DNA from: Mariniphaga sp041686935
Lineage (GTDB): Bacteria > Bacteroidota > Bacteroidia > Bacteroidales > Prolixibacteraceae
Length of the DNA stretch: 64,000 nt
NCBI GenBank assembly: GCA_041686935.1
Contig: JAWLCW010000008.1
Coordinates: 124,001-188,000, forward strand
Reading direction: 5' to 3'
The translations under genes and the position numbers were made by a program. Shown piece after piece: positions 24,512 through 33,563 of the stretch (the stretch's first letter is position 1; every line of letters starts with the position of its first letter). A model generated the notes under the pieces. That model did not search any database and had not been told where the DNA came from. It worked only from the letters and a program-made list of their open reading frames with translations.

Positions 24512-26125
24512 TTATTCGTAATTGTAAGGTCCGTCGTTTTCGTCTATCACCGGAATTTCATCAAAATTTTCAAGCGGTGGAGGGGAAGGAACTGTCCACT
24601 CCAGAGTTTTTCCATGCCACGGATTCATTTCAGCTTTTTCTCCGTACCTTGCCGAACGCACCAAATTTACAATAATGATAACAAATCCGGTTACCAGTAT
24701 CCATGAACCGAATGTGCTTAAAATATTGGGACCATGAAACTGATCGAGGTAATCGTAATACCGGCGGGGCATTCCCATCATTCCCAAATAAAACATGGGA
24801 GTATAAAGTGTTAAAAAGCCAATAAAAAATACAAGCCAGCCAATATTGGCCCATGCTTTGTCGTACATGCGCCCGAAAATTTTTGGAAACCAGTAATGTA
24901 CTGCTGCAAAAAAGGCAAAACCTGTTCCGCCAAATACGATGTAATGAAAATGGGCTACCACAAAGGCGGTGTCGTGCAAATAAATGTTGGTTGCCAGCGA
25001 GCCTAATACAAGTCCGGTTAAACCGCCAATCATAAACACGAAAATAAAACTTGCTGCCCAGTAAAAAGGAGTTTGAACATTTATTGAACCTTTATACATG
25101 GTTGAAATCCAGTTAAAAACTTTTATGGCACTTGGAATGGCAACAATAAATGTTAAAAGGGAGAAATAATATTGTGCTGTGCCACTCATACCGGCTGTAA
25201 ACATGTGATGCCCCCAAACCAGATAGCCCACAAAAGCAATGGCCATTGTTGAAGCGATGATGGCCTTATAACCAAAAATATGTTTTTGGGCAAACGTGGG
25301 AATGATTTCTGAAATAGCGCCCATTGCAGGTAAAATCATAATGTAAACTGCAGGGTGGGAATAAATCCAGAAAAGGTGCTGGTATAAAATGGGGTCGCCA
25401 CCCAGTGCCGGGTCAAAAACGCCAACATTAAACAAACGTTCGAGAGCAACAAGTACCAGCGTAATTCCAACAACCGGTGTGGCAAGCAATTGTATCCAGG
25501 CTGTTCCGTAAAGTGTCCAGACAAACAACGGAAGTTTGGTCCACTTCAATCCGGGACAACGCATTCGGTGAATGGTAACCAGGAAATTCAAGCCAGTTAA
25601 AATGGATGAAAATCCGAGAACAAATGCCCCGAAAATTGCTGGAAGCAAATTGGTTCCGGTTTTAAAACTGTAAGGCGCGTAAAAAGTCCATCCGGTATCA
25701 GGAGTTCCTGAACCAAATAATAAGGCTGACAGCACCAGAAATACTCCGGCCACAAACATCCACCACGACAAAAGATTTAATTTTGGAAACGCAACGTCTT
25801 TTGCTCCAATCATTATGGGTAACAAAAAATTACCAAAAACAGCCGGTAATCCGGGTATCACAACCATAAAAATCATAATTACCCCGTGTACGGTAAAAGT
25901 TGCATTATATGACTGGGCATCCATCACCGTTTTTCCGGGAGCAATTAATTCAAGTTTCATGGCAAGGCCCAGCAGAACGCCAACTGAAAACATGACTGCC
26001 ATGGAATAAAGATATAGTAAACCGATTCGTTTGTGGTCGGTTGAAAAAATCCATCCGAGCAAACCTTTGTATTTCCCCTTGTATGTCAGGTAGTTTGCCT
26101 CATTTGCAATGCGTGTTGAATTCAT
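24512..26125 (-). CDS. coxA: Cytochrome c oxidase subunit I, A2-type
   Basis: The 537-residue catalytic subunit has the heme and CuB ligands in order: FTVHGVIMIF, WIYSHPAVYIMILP (CuB His plus cross-linked Tyr), WGHHMFTAGM and AHFHYIVFGG. The segment YSHPAV lacks the Glu of A1 enzymes (HPEV) and shows the Tyr-Ser pair that defines A2-type oxidases such as Rhodothermus marinus and Thermus caa3. The enzyme reduces oxygen to water and pumps protons. It sits in the order sco, coxA, coxC, coxIV, coxB, heme O synthase. Confidence 0.97.
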   Translation of the reverse strand: MNSTRIANEANYLTYKGKYKGLLGWIFSTDHKRIGLLYLYSMAVMFSVGVLLGLAMKLELIAPGKTVMDAQSYNATFTVHGVIMIFMVVIPGLPAVFGNFLLPIMIGAKDVAFPKLNLLSWWMFVAGVFLVLSALLFGSGTPDTGWTFYAPYSFKTGTNLLPAIFGAFVLGFSSILTGLNFLVTIHRMRCPGLKWTKLPLFVWTLYGTAWIQLLATPVVGITLVLVALERLFNVGVFDPALGGDPILYQHLFWIYSHPAVYIMILPAMGAISEIIPTFAQKHIFGYKAIIASTMAIAFVGYLVWGHHMFTAGMSGTAQYYFSLLTFIVAIPSAIKVFNWISTMYKGSINVQTPFYWAASFIFVFMIGGLTGLVLGSLATNIYLHDTAFVVAHFHYIVFGGTGFAFFAAVHYWFPKIFGRMYDKAWANIGWLVFFIGFLTLYTPMFYLGMMGMPRRYYDYLDQFHGPNILSTFGSWILVTGFVIIIVNLVRSARYGEKAEMNPWHGKTLEWTVPSPPPLENFDEIPVIDENDGPYNYE

Positions 26126-26136
26126 AAAAGATTCGT

Positions 26137-26964
26137 TTAGATATTGCTATTTCTTTTCGGTTTGAAAACCAAATATAATAATAAAATAGTTGCAAAAAAC
26201 ATTATCATTATGCCACCCAGTTTGGTAAAGTTCAAAACGTAAGCCTGTCCAACCGGATCGTAAGTAAAACAAAACCGTAAAACTTTATTGATGGTTGGAC
26301 CGGAAAGTCCTTTGGAAGCCTCAACAATGGCCATTTTCCATTCAAAAGGTAAAAAGAACATTCCGTTCAGGTAGCGGGTGATTTTTCCTTCGGGACTTAC
26401 TACCGTTAAAGAGGCTGCATGTAAAAAATCATTACCGGTTTTTTTATATTTGAACCCTGTGGCATTGGTTGCCCTGACAATGCTGGCACTGTCGCTAACA
26501 AAAAAGAGCCAGCCGTCTTTAGCCTGTTCAGCTTTTTCTTCTGAAAGCAAATTGAGGTAACTCTCCTTTTTGCGAATGCCCAAATCGATGGTTTCCCGCG
26601 GATCGAAACTAATGGTTAACACCTGGTAATCTTTTCCGGCAATCAACTCCGATTTGTCCATCACACCGGCAACTGCTTCCATCAAAGGACTGCAAATACC
26701 CGGACAACGGTAATAAACAAAGTTAATTACGGTGGGTTTGTCAATAACATCCGACAGCCAGACTTTTTCGCCGTTTTCATTTATCAGCGAAATGCTGTCG
26801 GGAAGGAATTCATCAAGGTGCTCTACTACACCAATTTCCACATCATCGGCATTTGCCACAGGGTTTATTACAGCCTGACCCTGCGCATCAAACAAAAAAC
26901 CCTGGAATAAAAGCAATAAAACCAGGTTAATTTTAATATGATTTTTTAAAAAAGAGAATTTCAT
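26137..26964 (-). CDS. SCO1/SenC/PrrC-family copper chaperone for the CuA centre
   Basis: The 275-residue protein has a signal sequence (hydrophobic residues 12-25), a thioredoxin fold with the copper-binding pair C87-x3-C91 in YYRCPGICSPLM, and the third ligand His in DFLHAASLTVV. An additional C-terminal membrane helix (IMIMFFATILLLYLVF) anchors it. It delivers copper to the CuA site of subunit II. It is the first gene of the oxidase operon, 11 bp before coxA. Confidence 0.93.
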   Translation of the reverse strand: MKFSFLKNHIKINLVLLLLFQGFLFDAQGQAVINPVANADDVEIGVVEHLDEFLPDSISLINENGEKVWLSDVIDKPTVINFVYYRCPGICSPLMEAVAGVMDKSELIAGKDYQVLTISFDPRETIDLGIRKKESYLNLLSEEKAEQAKDGWLFFVSDSASIVRATNATGFKYKKTGNDFLHAASLTVVSPEGKITRYLNGMFFLPFEWKMAIVEASKGLSGPTINKVLRFCFTYDPVGQAYVLNFTKLGGIMIMFFATILLLYLVFKPKRNSNI

Positions 26965-27093
26965 AAAACTTGTCCCAAAAAAAGGTTATCGTCAATTTTA
27001 TCACTAAAACAAACCAATAAGTTCAATGAAAGTTTAGCACACAAAGGAATTTTTATACAGAATCTTTGCCGGAATAAAAAATTAATCAAAAAA

Positions 27094-28419
27094 TCAGTTC
27101 TTTTTGATTTCAATTTTGAAAACCTGCCGGGTTTCCTGAGTAATTTTAAACCGGTCATCAATCCGGTGTCCAATTATCCAAACAACTTTCTGTCCGCTGC
27201 AGAGAAGCCATGTATTTTCCTTCTTATGAACCGGTATTTTTTCATCAATCAAAAAATCGCTTAGCTTTTTAAACCCGCTCATTCCCAAAGGCTGAAAATA
27301 ATCACCTTGCTGCCATTTGCGAATGAGCAACGGAAATTCAAGTGTATCCATATCGAGACAGGCAATCTTTGAAGATTTAACTATTTCAAAATGGTCAGCC
27401 TGAACTTTTTCTATGGCCAGATCAAACGGAGCAAACAGTTCCATATCGTCTTTTTCAATATAAAAAATACGATTTTCAGGCTCGGACAACGGCGTTAAAA
27501 AAAGATGTTCTCTATCTTTTACCAACCGGTGGGTTTTGGAAAAAAACTGTTTGCCCGGCAAATTTTCGAGGCTTATGAAAACCTGCTGAATTACATTCGC
27601 ATTGAAATTGTATGGGGTAAGAATTTCAAACAACAGTACTTTGGGAAAGGCAAACTGAAGTAAATTTTCTATGGAAACCGAGACTTCATCCCCTGCAACA
27701 GAAGTTACCCTGTTTTTCTCTTTTTGCATAAAAAAAGAAAAAACATCTTCCGCATCGCGCAGGTTTTCAATGGTTTCGGAAAGATTATTTTTGAAAGCCG
27801 GATTCAACTCTGAAAAAACCGGCAGAATGCGGTGCCGGATAAAATTGCGCTGGTAAATTACTTCGCTGTTGGTATGGTCTTCGCGAAACCCGATGAATTG
27901 AGTTCGTGCAAAATCCTCAATCTCTCTTCGGCTGACAAACAGCAGCGGCCGAATAATATGGCCCGTTTTTTCCTTGATTCCCGTCAGGCCTCGAATACCG
28001 GTTTTACGCGACAGGTTCAGAAAAAAGGTTTCCAGCAAATCATCCTGGTGGTGGGCCGTGGCAATAAAATCGTAGTTGTTTTCGGTTCGTATCTTTTCGA
28101 AATAGTTATACCGTAACTCCCGGGCAGCCATTTCAATGGAAATGCCATTCACACGGGCATAATCCTCCGTATCGAAACAGGTACTGAAAAACGGTAAACC
28201 GTGGATAAGTACCTGTTGCCGAACAAATTCCTCGTCCATATCCGATTCGCTTCCGCGAAGCTGAAAGTTGCAGTGTACCACTCCGTAATCGAATTTCGAT
28301 TTTTCGAACAAATGCAGCAAAACCATACTGTCGATGCCGCCACTTACCGCCAGCAACACTTTTTGATGGGACTCAAAAAGCTGTTTTTCGTTGATATATT
28401 CAAGAAACCTGCCGAGCAT
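27094..28419 (-). CDS. tilS: tRNA(Ile)-lysidine synthase
   Basis: TilS adds lysine to C34 of tRNA-Ile2, changing its specificity from Met to Ile; it is essential in most bacteria. The 441-residue protein has the PP-loop AVSGGIDSMVLLHLF at residues 24-38, ATAHHQDDLLETFFLNL, GIRGLTGI and RPLLFVSR, then the C-terminal substrate-binding domains (PLLIRKWQQGDYFQPLGM and KKLSDFLIDEKIP). Complete and ordinary. It is 38 bp downstream of pepT. Confidence 0.96.
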   Translation of the reverse strand: MLGRFLEYINEKQLFESHQKVLLAVSGGIDSMVLLHLFEKSKFDYGVVHCNFQLRGSESDMDEEFVRQQVLIHGLPFFSTCFDTEDYARVNGISIEMAARELRYNYFEKIRTENNYDFIATAHHQDDLLETFFLNLSRKTGIRGLTGIKEKTGHIIRPLLFVSRREIEDFARTQFIGFREDHTNSEVIYQRNFIRHRILPVFSELNPAFKNNLSETIENLRDAEDVFSFFMQKEKNRVTSVAGDEVSVSIENLLQFAFPKVLLFEILTPYNFNANVIQQVFISLENLPGKQFFSKTHRLVKDREHLFLTPLSEPENRIFYIEKDDMELFAPFDLAIEKVQADHFEIVKSSKIACLDMDTLEFPLLIRKWQQGDYFQPLGMSGFKKLSDFLIDEKIPVHKKENTWLLCSGQKVVWIIGHRIDDRFKITQETRQVFKIEIKKN

Positions 28420-28457
28420 AGGTTATTTTCTTTTTTTAGTTTCCGTTCGAATTCATT

Positions 28458-29696
28458 TTAGCAGATATACGAATTCATTGCTTTACCCGGAATTTCTGCA
28501 ATATTCAGAATCACCTCCACCGCTTTCAGCATCGAAGGGATGGGAATAAACTCGAACGGCCCGTGGAAGTTGTGCCCGCCGGCAAAAATATTGGGGCAGG
28601 GCAATCCTTCGTAGGATAGCCGTGCACCGTCGGTACCACCCCGAATGGCTTTTACGTTGGGCTGAATACCAGCCTTTTTCATGGCTACTTTGGCCCGCTC
28701 CACCACATGCATCACCGGTTCAATTTTTTTCCGCATGTTGTAATATGTGTCTTTCAGTTCCATTTGGACCAGATCGCGACCAAATTCCATGTTCACCAGT
28801 TGAACAATTTCCTTCAGCAGTTTTTTCTTTTCCTCAAACTTCTCAAAATCGTGGTCGCGAATAATGAACTGCATTTCCGCTTTCTCCACATTGCCATTCA
28901 GCGTCATCAGGTGATAAAAACCTTCATACTTTTCGGTATGTTCGGGCCGCTGGGTTGGCGGTAGCATGGAAATAAGTTTATGGGCCACCAGTGTGGCATT
29001 GATCATTTTGTCTTTGGCAAAACCGGGATGCACGCTCCTGCCCTGAATAGTTATTTTTGCCCCGGCAGCATTGAAATTTTCAAATTCCAGTTCGCCAATT
29101 TCTCCGCCATCGAGGGTGTAGGCAAAATCGGCCCCGAATTTTTTTACGTCGAATTTATCGGCGCCACGGCCAATTTCCTCGTCTGGTGTAAAGCCAATAC
29201 GGATTTTACCGTGCTTTATTTTCTCGGATTTTAACAGAATTTCGGCAGCGGTAATAATTTCGGCCACACCGGCTTTGTCGTCGGCGCCCAGCAGTGTGGT
29301 TCCGTCGGCAGTGATAATATCCTGTCCTTTGTATTGCAAAATCTCCGGAAATTCAGCCGGATCGATTGTAACGTTGTTTTTCAGTTGAATTGGTTTCCCA
29401 TCGTATTTTTCGACGATTTGTGGCTGAACGTTTTCCCCGGCAAAATCGGGACTGGTATCCACATGGGCAATAAAACCAATTACCGGCGCTTTTTCACTGG
29501 TATTGGCCGGAATGGTAGCCATCAGGTAGCCGTTCCCGTCCAGATCCACTTCCTGCAAGCCAACTTCCTTTAATTCTGCCTCCAGCTTTTTCATAAAATC
29601 CATCTGCCTTTCAGTACTCGGGCATGTTTTACTCTCCGGGTCGGAGGTGGTGTATTCCCTGGCATAGCGTAAAAACCGCTCAACAACTTTCTTCAT
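28458..29696 (-). CDS. pepT: Peptidase T (aminotripeptidase)
   Basis: A 412-residue M20B metallopeptidase that removes the N-terminal residue from tripeptides in the cytosol. Zinc-site motifs are present in order: GFIAHVDTSPDF, LLGADDKAGVAEI, TPDEEIGRGAD, TLDGGEIGELEFE, and the C-terminal GGTDGARLSYEGLPCPN with AGGHNFHGPFEF. Length is standard. The run pepT-tilS suggests co-transcription, without an obvious functional link. Confidence 0.96.
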   Translation of the reverse strand: MKKVVERFLRYAREYTTSDPESKTCPSTERQMDFMKKLEAELKEVGLQEVDLDGNGYLMATIPANTSEKAPVIGFIAHVDTSPDFAGENVQPQIVEKYDGKPIQLKNNVTIDPAEFPEILQYKGQDIITADGTTLLGADDKAGVAEIITAAEILLKSEKIKHGKIRIGFTPDEEIGRGADKFDVKKFGADFAYTLDGGEIGELEFENFNAAGAKITIQGRSVHPGFAKDKMINATLVAHKLISMLPPTQRPEHTEKYEGFYHLMTLNGNVEKAEMQFIIRDHDFEKFEEKKKLLKEIVQLVNMEFGRDLVQMELKDTYYNMRKKIEPVMHVVERAKVAMKKAGIQPNVKAIRGGTDGARLSYEGLPCPNIFAGGHNFHGPFEFIPIPSMLKAVEVILNIAEIPGKAMNSYIC

Positions 29697-29753
29697 AAAT
29701 GATATTTTTTCTTGTCTTGATACTCCATACTCATATTCTAAAAATCTGAAAAA

Positions 29754-30449
29754 TCACACATCATCCGAATTAAACGAAAACCCCAGCCGTTTGCCGGTGG
29801 TTATTTTGGAATGGATGATTTTTTCCTGCATTTGTTCCACAGTGGCCAGTTTTACAGCATCGTAGGGTGGTACCAGCAAATCGAATTCAATGCAATAACG
29901 AATGGCTGTTTCCACAATTTGCCGGATAACTCCGGGTGAAATGGTATCAACGGCAAAACTTTTTACATTTTCTTCAGTCTGGCGTTTTCCTTCCACAAAA
30001 AAATGGTTGTCTTTATTTACAAAAATCCGAGCCACCAGATATCCCAAATCTTTTTGGCGGTTATACTTAAACGAATCAGCCAGAAAATTGTAAATGTTAA
30101 TCATTCCGCAATAGGAACGAAGCGGATCATTCTGAATATATTCCGACTGAAGGATGGGGCTTTTATTGTCGAATTCGAACACATTGGAGTGCATACTGAA
30201 AATCAATAAATCGCCGCCAATTTCAAATTCCACTTCAAAAGGCCCGCGCTCCCTGAAGGCCGGTAGTACCGAAAGTGCCACCTGGTCTTTTATGATGGAA
30301 TGGTAATCTTTCTCCAGTAATTTGAGTACTTTTTTCAGAATTTTGAATGTTTGCAGGGTATTGGCATACACCTTCTGCTTTACCGTAGATTTAATCACAA
30401 ATGCCTCCAGCAACGATGCCCTTATTTCCTTTTCCTTCATCTCGTTCAA
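29754..30449 (-). CDS. Hypothetical protein, unrecognised
   Basis: I do not recognise this 231-residue protein. It has no signal peptide or membrane helix. The N-terminal 70 residues are helical and charged (KVYANTLQTFKILKKVLKLLEKDY); the middle is mixed beta (PFEVEFEIGGDLLIFSMHSNVFEF, then ILQSEYIQNDPLRSYCGMINIYNF); the C-terminal part is helical (VIRQIVETAIRYCIEFDL). A codon pattern like its neighbours, and its place between proS and pepT on the same strand, support a real cytosolic gene. It is preceded by the proS terminator, so it probably has its own promoter. Confidence 0.75.
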   Translation of the reverse strand: MNEMKEKEIRASLLEAFVIKSTVKQKVYANTLQTFKILKKVLKLLEKDYHSIIKDQVALSVLPAFRERGPFEVEFEIGGDLLIFSMHSNVFEFDNKSPILQSEYIQNDPLRSYCGMINIYNFLADSFKYNRQKDLGYLVARIFVNKDNHFFVEGKRQTEENVKSFAVDTISPGVIRQIVETAIRYCIEFDLLVPPYDAVKLATVEQMQEKIIHSKITTGKRLGFSFNSDDV

Positions 30450-30491
30450 ATTTGAACTAAAAATACATAACCTGCCGAATAATCAAAAAGA

Positions 30492-30513
30492 AAGCAGCCC
30501 AAAAGAGCTGCTT
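30492..30513 (-). terminator. Intrinsic terminator of proS
   Basis: On the minus strand AAGCAGCTC and GGCTGCTT form an 8-bp stem around a TTTTG loop, followed by TCTTTTT. It lies 25 bp after the proS stop. Confidence 0.8.
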
Positions 30514-30537
30514 CCCAACAAATATTTTTTTTTGAAA

Positions 30538-32013
30538 CTAATAGGCCAGTGCAAAAAGCACTCGTTGCTTCGAAGGTTTACCAGAATACACACATTTTCC
30601 TTCTTCCTGTTCACTTTCTAAAGGAATGCAACGGATGGTAGCTTTTGTTTCGCCTTTTATTTTGTCTTCTGTTTCTGAAGTTCCATCCCAATGTGCCGAA
30701 ACAAAACCGCCTTTATTTTGAATAACCTCTTTAAATTCTTCCCAGATTTCCACTTTGGTGGTATTTTGGGTTCGAAATTCCAGCGCTTTGTTAAAAATTC
30801 CATGCTGAATATCGTCCAGAAGGTTTTCAATGTAACCGGCAATACCGTCCAGTGAAACCACATTTTTTTCGAGCGTATCGCGGCGTGCTACTTCCACGGT
30901 TCCGTTTTCGAGGTCGCGCGGTCCCATAGCCAAACGCACCGGAACACCTTTCAATTCATATTCGGCAAATTTCCAGCCCGGCTTTTTGTTGTCGCTGTCG
31001 TCATATTTTACTGAAATGCCTTTCGCTTTCAGTTCTGCCACAATTGTATCCACTTTTTCAGAAATAGCAGCCAGTTGTTCCGTTTTCTTGTAAATGGGAA
31101 CAATTACCACCTGGATGGGTGCAAGTTTTGGCGGTAACACAAGACCGTTATCGTCGGAGTGTGCCATTATCAACGCACCCACCAAACGGGTTGAAACACC
31201 CCATGAGGTAGCCCAGACGTACTCTTCGCGGCCTTCATTGTTGGTAAATTTTACATCGAACGCTTTGGCAAAATTCTGGCCCAAAAAGTGCGAAGTACCC
31301 GATTGCAGCGCTTTTCCGTCCTGCATCAAAGCTTCAATACAATACGTATCAACCGCGCCGGCAAACCGTTCGTTTTCACTTTTTAATCCTTTTATTACCG
31401 GCACGGCCATGTAGTTTTCAGCAAAATCGGCGTAAACATTTATAATTTTAATGGTTTCCTCAACAGCCTCTTGTTTGGTGGCGTGTGCGGTGTGGCCTTC
31501 CTGCCAGAGAAATTCGGCTGTACGTAAAAACAACCGGGTGCGCATTTCCCAACGCACCACATTGGCCCACTGATTAATTAAAAGCGGTAAATCCCTGTGC
31601 GACTGAATCCAGTTGCGGTAAGTATTCCAGATAATGGTTTCTGAAGTGGGCCTAATAATTAGTTCCTCTTCCAGTTTGGCCTCCGGGTCAACCACTACCC
31701 CACCGTTTTCCTCATCATTTTTCAGGCGATAATGCGTAACTACGGCACATTCTTTGGCAAAACCTTCCACATGGTCTGCTTCCTTACTAAAAAAAGATTT
31801 TGGTATAAACAGCGGAAAGTATGCATTTACGTGTCCTGTTTCCTTAAACATCCGGTCTAATTGGGCCTGCATTTTTTCCCAAATAGCATAACCATAGGGT
31901 TTTATCACCATACAACCCCGTACAGCAGAATTTTCGGCCAAATCGGCCTTAATTACCAGATCCTGGTACCATTGAGAATAATTCTCACTGCGTGATGTTA
32001 ATTCTTTCGCCAT
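30538..32013 (-). CDS. proS: Prolyl-tRNA synthetase, archaeal/eukaryote-like type
   Basis: The 491-residue class II synthetase is the short form without the bacterial INS editing domain. It begins SENYSQWYQDLVIKADLAENSAVRGCMVIKPYGYAIWE (motif 1 region), has IIRPTSETIIWNTY and RLFLRTAEFLWQEGHTAHAT (motif 2), SWGVSTRLVGALIMAHSDDNGLVLPP (motif 3), an anticodon-binding domain (VVIVPIYKKTEQ), and the C-terminal zinc-like domain ending in LAY. Terminal Tyr is typical of this class. It charges tRNA-Pro. Its terminator is clear. Confidence 0.96.
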   Translation of the reverse strand: MAKELTSRSENYSQWYQDLVIKADLAENSAVRGCMVIKPYGYAIWEKMQAQLDRMFKETGHVNAYFPLFIPKSFFSKEADHVEGFAKECAVVTHYRLKNDEENGGVVVDPEAKLEEELIIRPTSETIIWNTYRNWIQSHRDLPLLINQWANVVRWEMRTRLFLRTAEFLWQEGHTAHATKQEAVEETIKIINVYADFAENYMAVPVIKGLKSENERFAGAVDTYCIEALMQDGKALQSGTSHFLGQNFAKAFDVKFTNNEGREEYVWATSWGVSTRLVGALIMAHSDDNGLVLPPKLAPIQVVIVPIYKKTEQLAAISEKVDTIVAELKAKGISVKYDDSDNKKPGWKFAEYELKGVPVRLAMGPRDLENGTVEVARRDTLEKNVVSLDGIAGYIENLLDDIQHGIFNKALEFRTQNTTKVEIWEEFKEVIQNKGGFVSAHWDGTSETEDKIKGETKATIRCIPLESEQEEGKCVYSGKPSKQRVLFALAY

Positions 32014-32115
32014 TTTTCTTAAATTGGTACAAATTTTGCTTTTTTGTAGTTGATTATTTAGAGTTCACAAAGAAAAGAAATATTATTGACATTAAATAAA
32101 CCGGGAGGACGAGTA

Positions 32116-33516
32116 ATGAAATCAAGATTAACAATTTTAACAATGGCAGCACTTTTTTTAGGTGCATGCACCACGGGTACTTATGTCACCAGTTCCTACA
32201 CCGATGACATCTATTTTAACCCGGGAGATGTTCCGCCACCTATTGCCCTTGAAGAAACAGCGGCAGAAAGGCAGGCTGCGGAAAAATCAGCAAACCGGAT
32301 GATTATCAGTGATATCAGAGAAAATGAAGAAGGTTCACAAACCATGAACAACTACATTTTTGACGGAACGGAAAGAGATGCCGATGCGCTGGTTTACAGC
32401 ATGGATCAATACGATCTGTATGAAAGCGACACCACCGTTTATTACAACGAAGACGATGTAAAATATGTAATCAATAACTATTACGATGGTAGCGCTGTTG
32501 ACTATGCCTACCGTATCCGTCGTTTTCACCGGCCGCACTTCTACGACCCGTTTTACTGGGATAGCTGGTATTACGATCCATTCTTCTATGATCCGTTTTA
32601 TTACTCTTCGTGGCATTCACCCTACTATAGTTGGGGATGGGGAAGCCATTGGTATTCACCTTATTATAGCTGGGGATGGGGTTATTCACCCTATTACAGC
32701 TATTGGCACCGCCCATATTATGGCGGATTCTACGGAGGTTATTACGGCGGATATCCCTATTATAGCTGGTATGGATATGGTAATCGAAGATATGTTGATT
32801 CAGAAAATTACCGTTACGGTCAAAGACGTTCAACCGGAACCGGAGTACTTTACGGTAATGAGGATGGAAGAAGAACTACAACTTCCGGTGTTCGGTCATC
32901 GGCCACTACTACAAAAAGCGCACAGGATACAAGAACCCGGGTTGGAGAAACTACCCACGACGCACGCCGTGCAAGTTCCAGTTCCGGGGTAAGAAGTGCT
33001 GAATCAGCAACAAACCAGCGCTCTGCCACAAATAATGTATTAACTGAACGAAGAAGGGCAGAATCCGGCTCAGGAAGTGAATCGGTAAGAAGCAGCAGCA
33101 ATACACCTTCACAGACCTATACAAGGCCTGGAAATACAACTACAACAAGAACTTACACCAGGCCGACAACCAATGCAACTACTACCCCACGGGTTGCTGC
33201 ACCCTCCGGTAGGTCAGGTTCAAATTACACTGCTCCACGGTCAACTTCAACATACAACCGCACATACCGTACAAATTCAACATATAACCGGAGTTCGAGC
33301 AGCAGCAGTGCTACCAGAACGTACAGTACACCGTCATCAACCACTACCAAATCAGGAAGTACTTATCAAAGAAGTACTCCTTCGAGTAGCAGCAGCGGAA
33401 GTTACCGCAGCAGCGGTTCATCCTCATCAGGGAGTTACAGTACACCAAGTAGTTCCGGAAGTTCAAGATCATCTTCTTCCGGCTCATCATCTTCATCTTC
33501 CGGAAGGAGAAGGTAA
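32116..33516 (+). CDS. Lipoprotein with Tyr/Trp-rich central region and Ser/Thr-rich tail
   Basis: The 466-residue protein starts at 32116 after a good purine-rich site (GGGAGGA); the longer frame from 32086 is disfavoured. The lipobox is LFLGAC (Cys18). Three parts are visible: a mixed acidic region (19-125), a region of about 95 residues dominated by Tyr, Trp, Ser, Gly, Pro and His with the repeated phrase SPYYSWGWG (twice) and GGYYGGYPYYSWYG, and a tail of about 230 residues made largely of Ser, Thr, Arg, Tyr and Gly. Similar composition occurs in proteins misannotated as vitellogenin-like. A structural or adhesive surface role is a guess. An OMPP1 porin gene follows 47 bp on. Confidence 0.8.
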   Translation: MKSRLTILTMAALFLGACTTGTYVTSSYTDDIYFNPGDVPPPIALEETAAERQAAEKSANRMIISDIRENEEGSQTMNNYIFDGTERDADALVYSMDQYDLYESDTTVYYNEDDVKYVINNYYDGSAVDYAYRIRRFHRPHFYDPFYWDSWYYDPFFYDPFYYSSWHSPYYSWGWGSHWYSPYYSWGWGYSPYYSYWHRPYYGGFYGGYYGGYPYYSWYGYGNRRYVDSENYRYGQRRSTGTGVLYGNEDGRRTTTSGVRSSATTTKSAQDTRTRVGETTHDARRASSSSGVRSAESATNQRSATNNVLTERRRAESGSGSESVRSSSNTPSQTYTRPGNTTTTRTYTRPTTNATTTPRVAAPSGRSGSNYTAPRSTSTYNRTYRTNSTYNRSSSSSSATRTYSTPSSTTTKSGSTYQRSTPSSSSSGSYRSSGSSSSGSYSTPSSSGSSRSSSSGSSSSSSGRRR

Positions 33517-33563
33517 AAGGCGGGCCGCATTGAATTAATAATTAACGAATAAGCATTTTAGCC

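Noticed and set aside
33280..33500. Short repeated AGC/TCA units resembling a repeat array
   Set aside because: They encode the Ser-rich tail of the lipoprotein in frame; no spacer-repeat structure, so not a CRISPR array.
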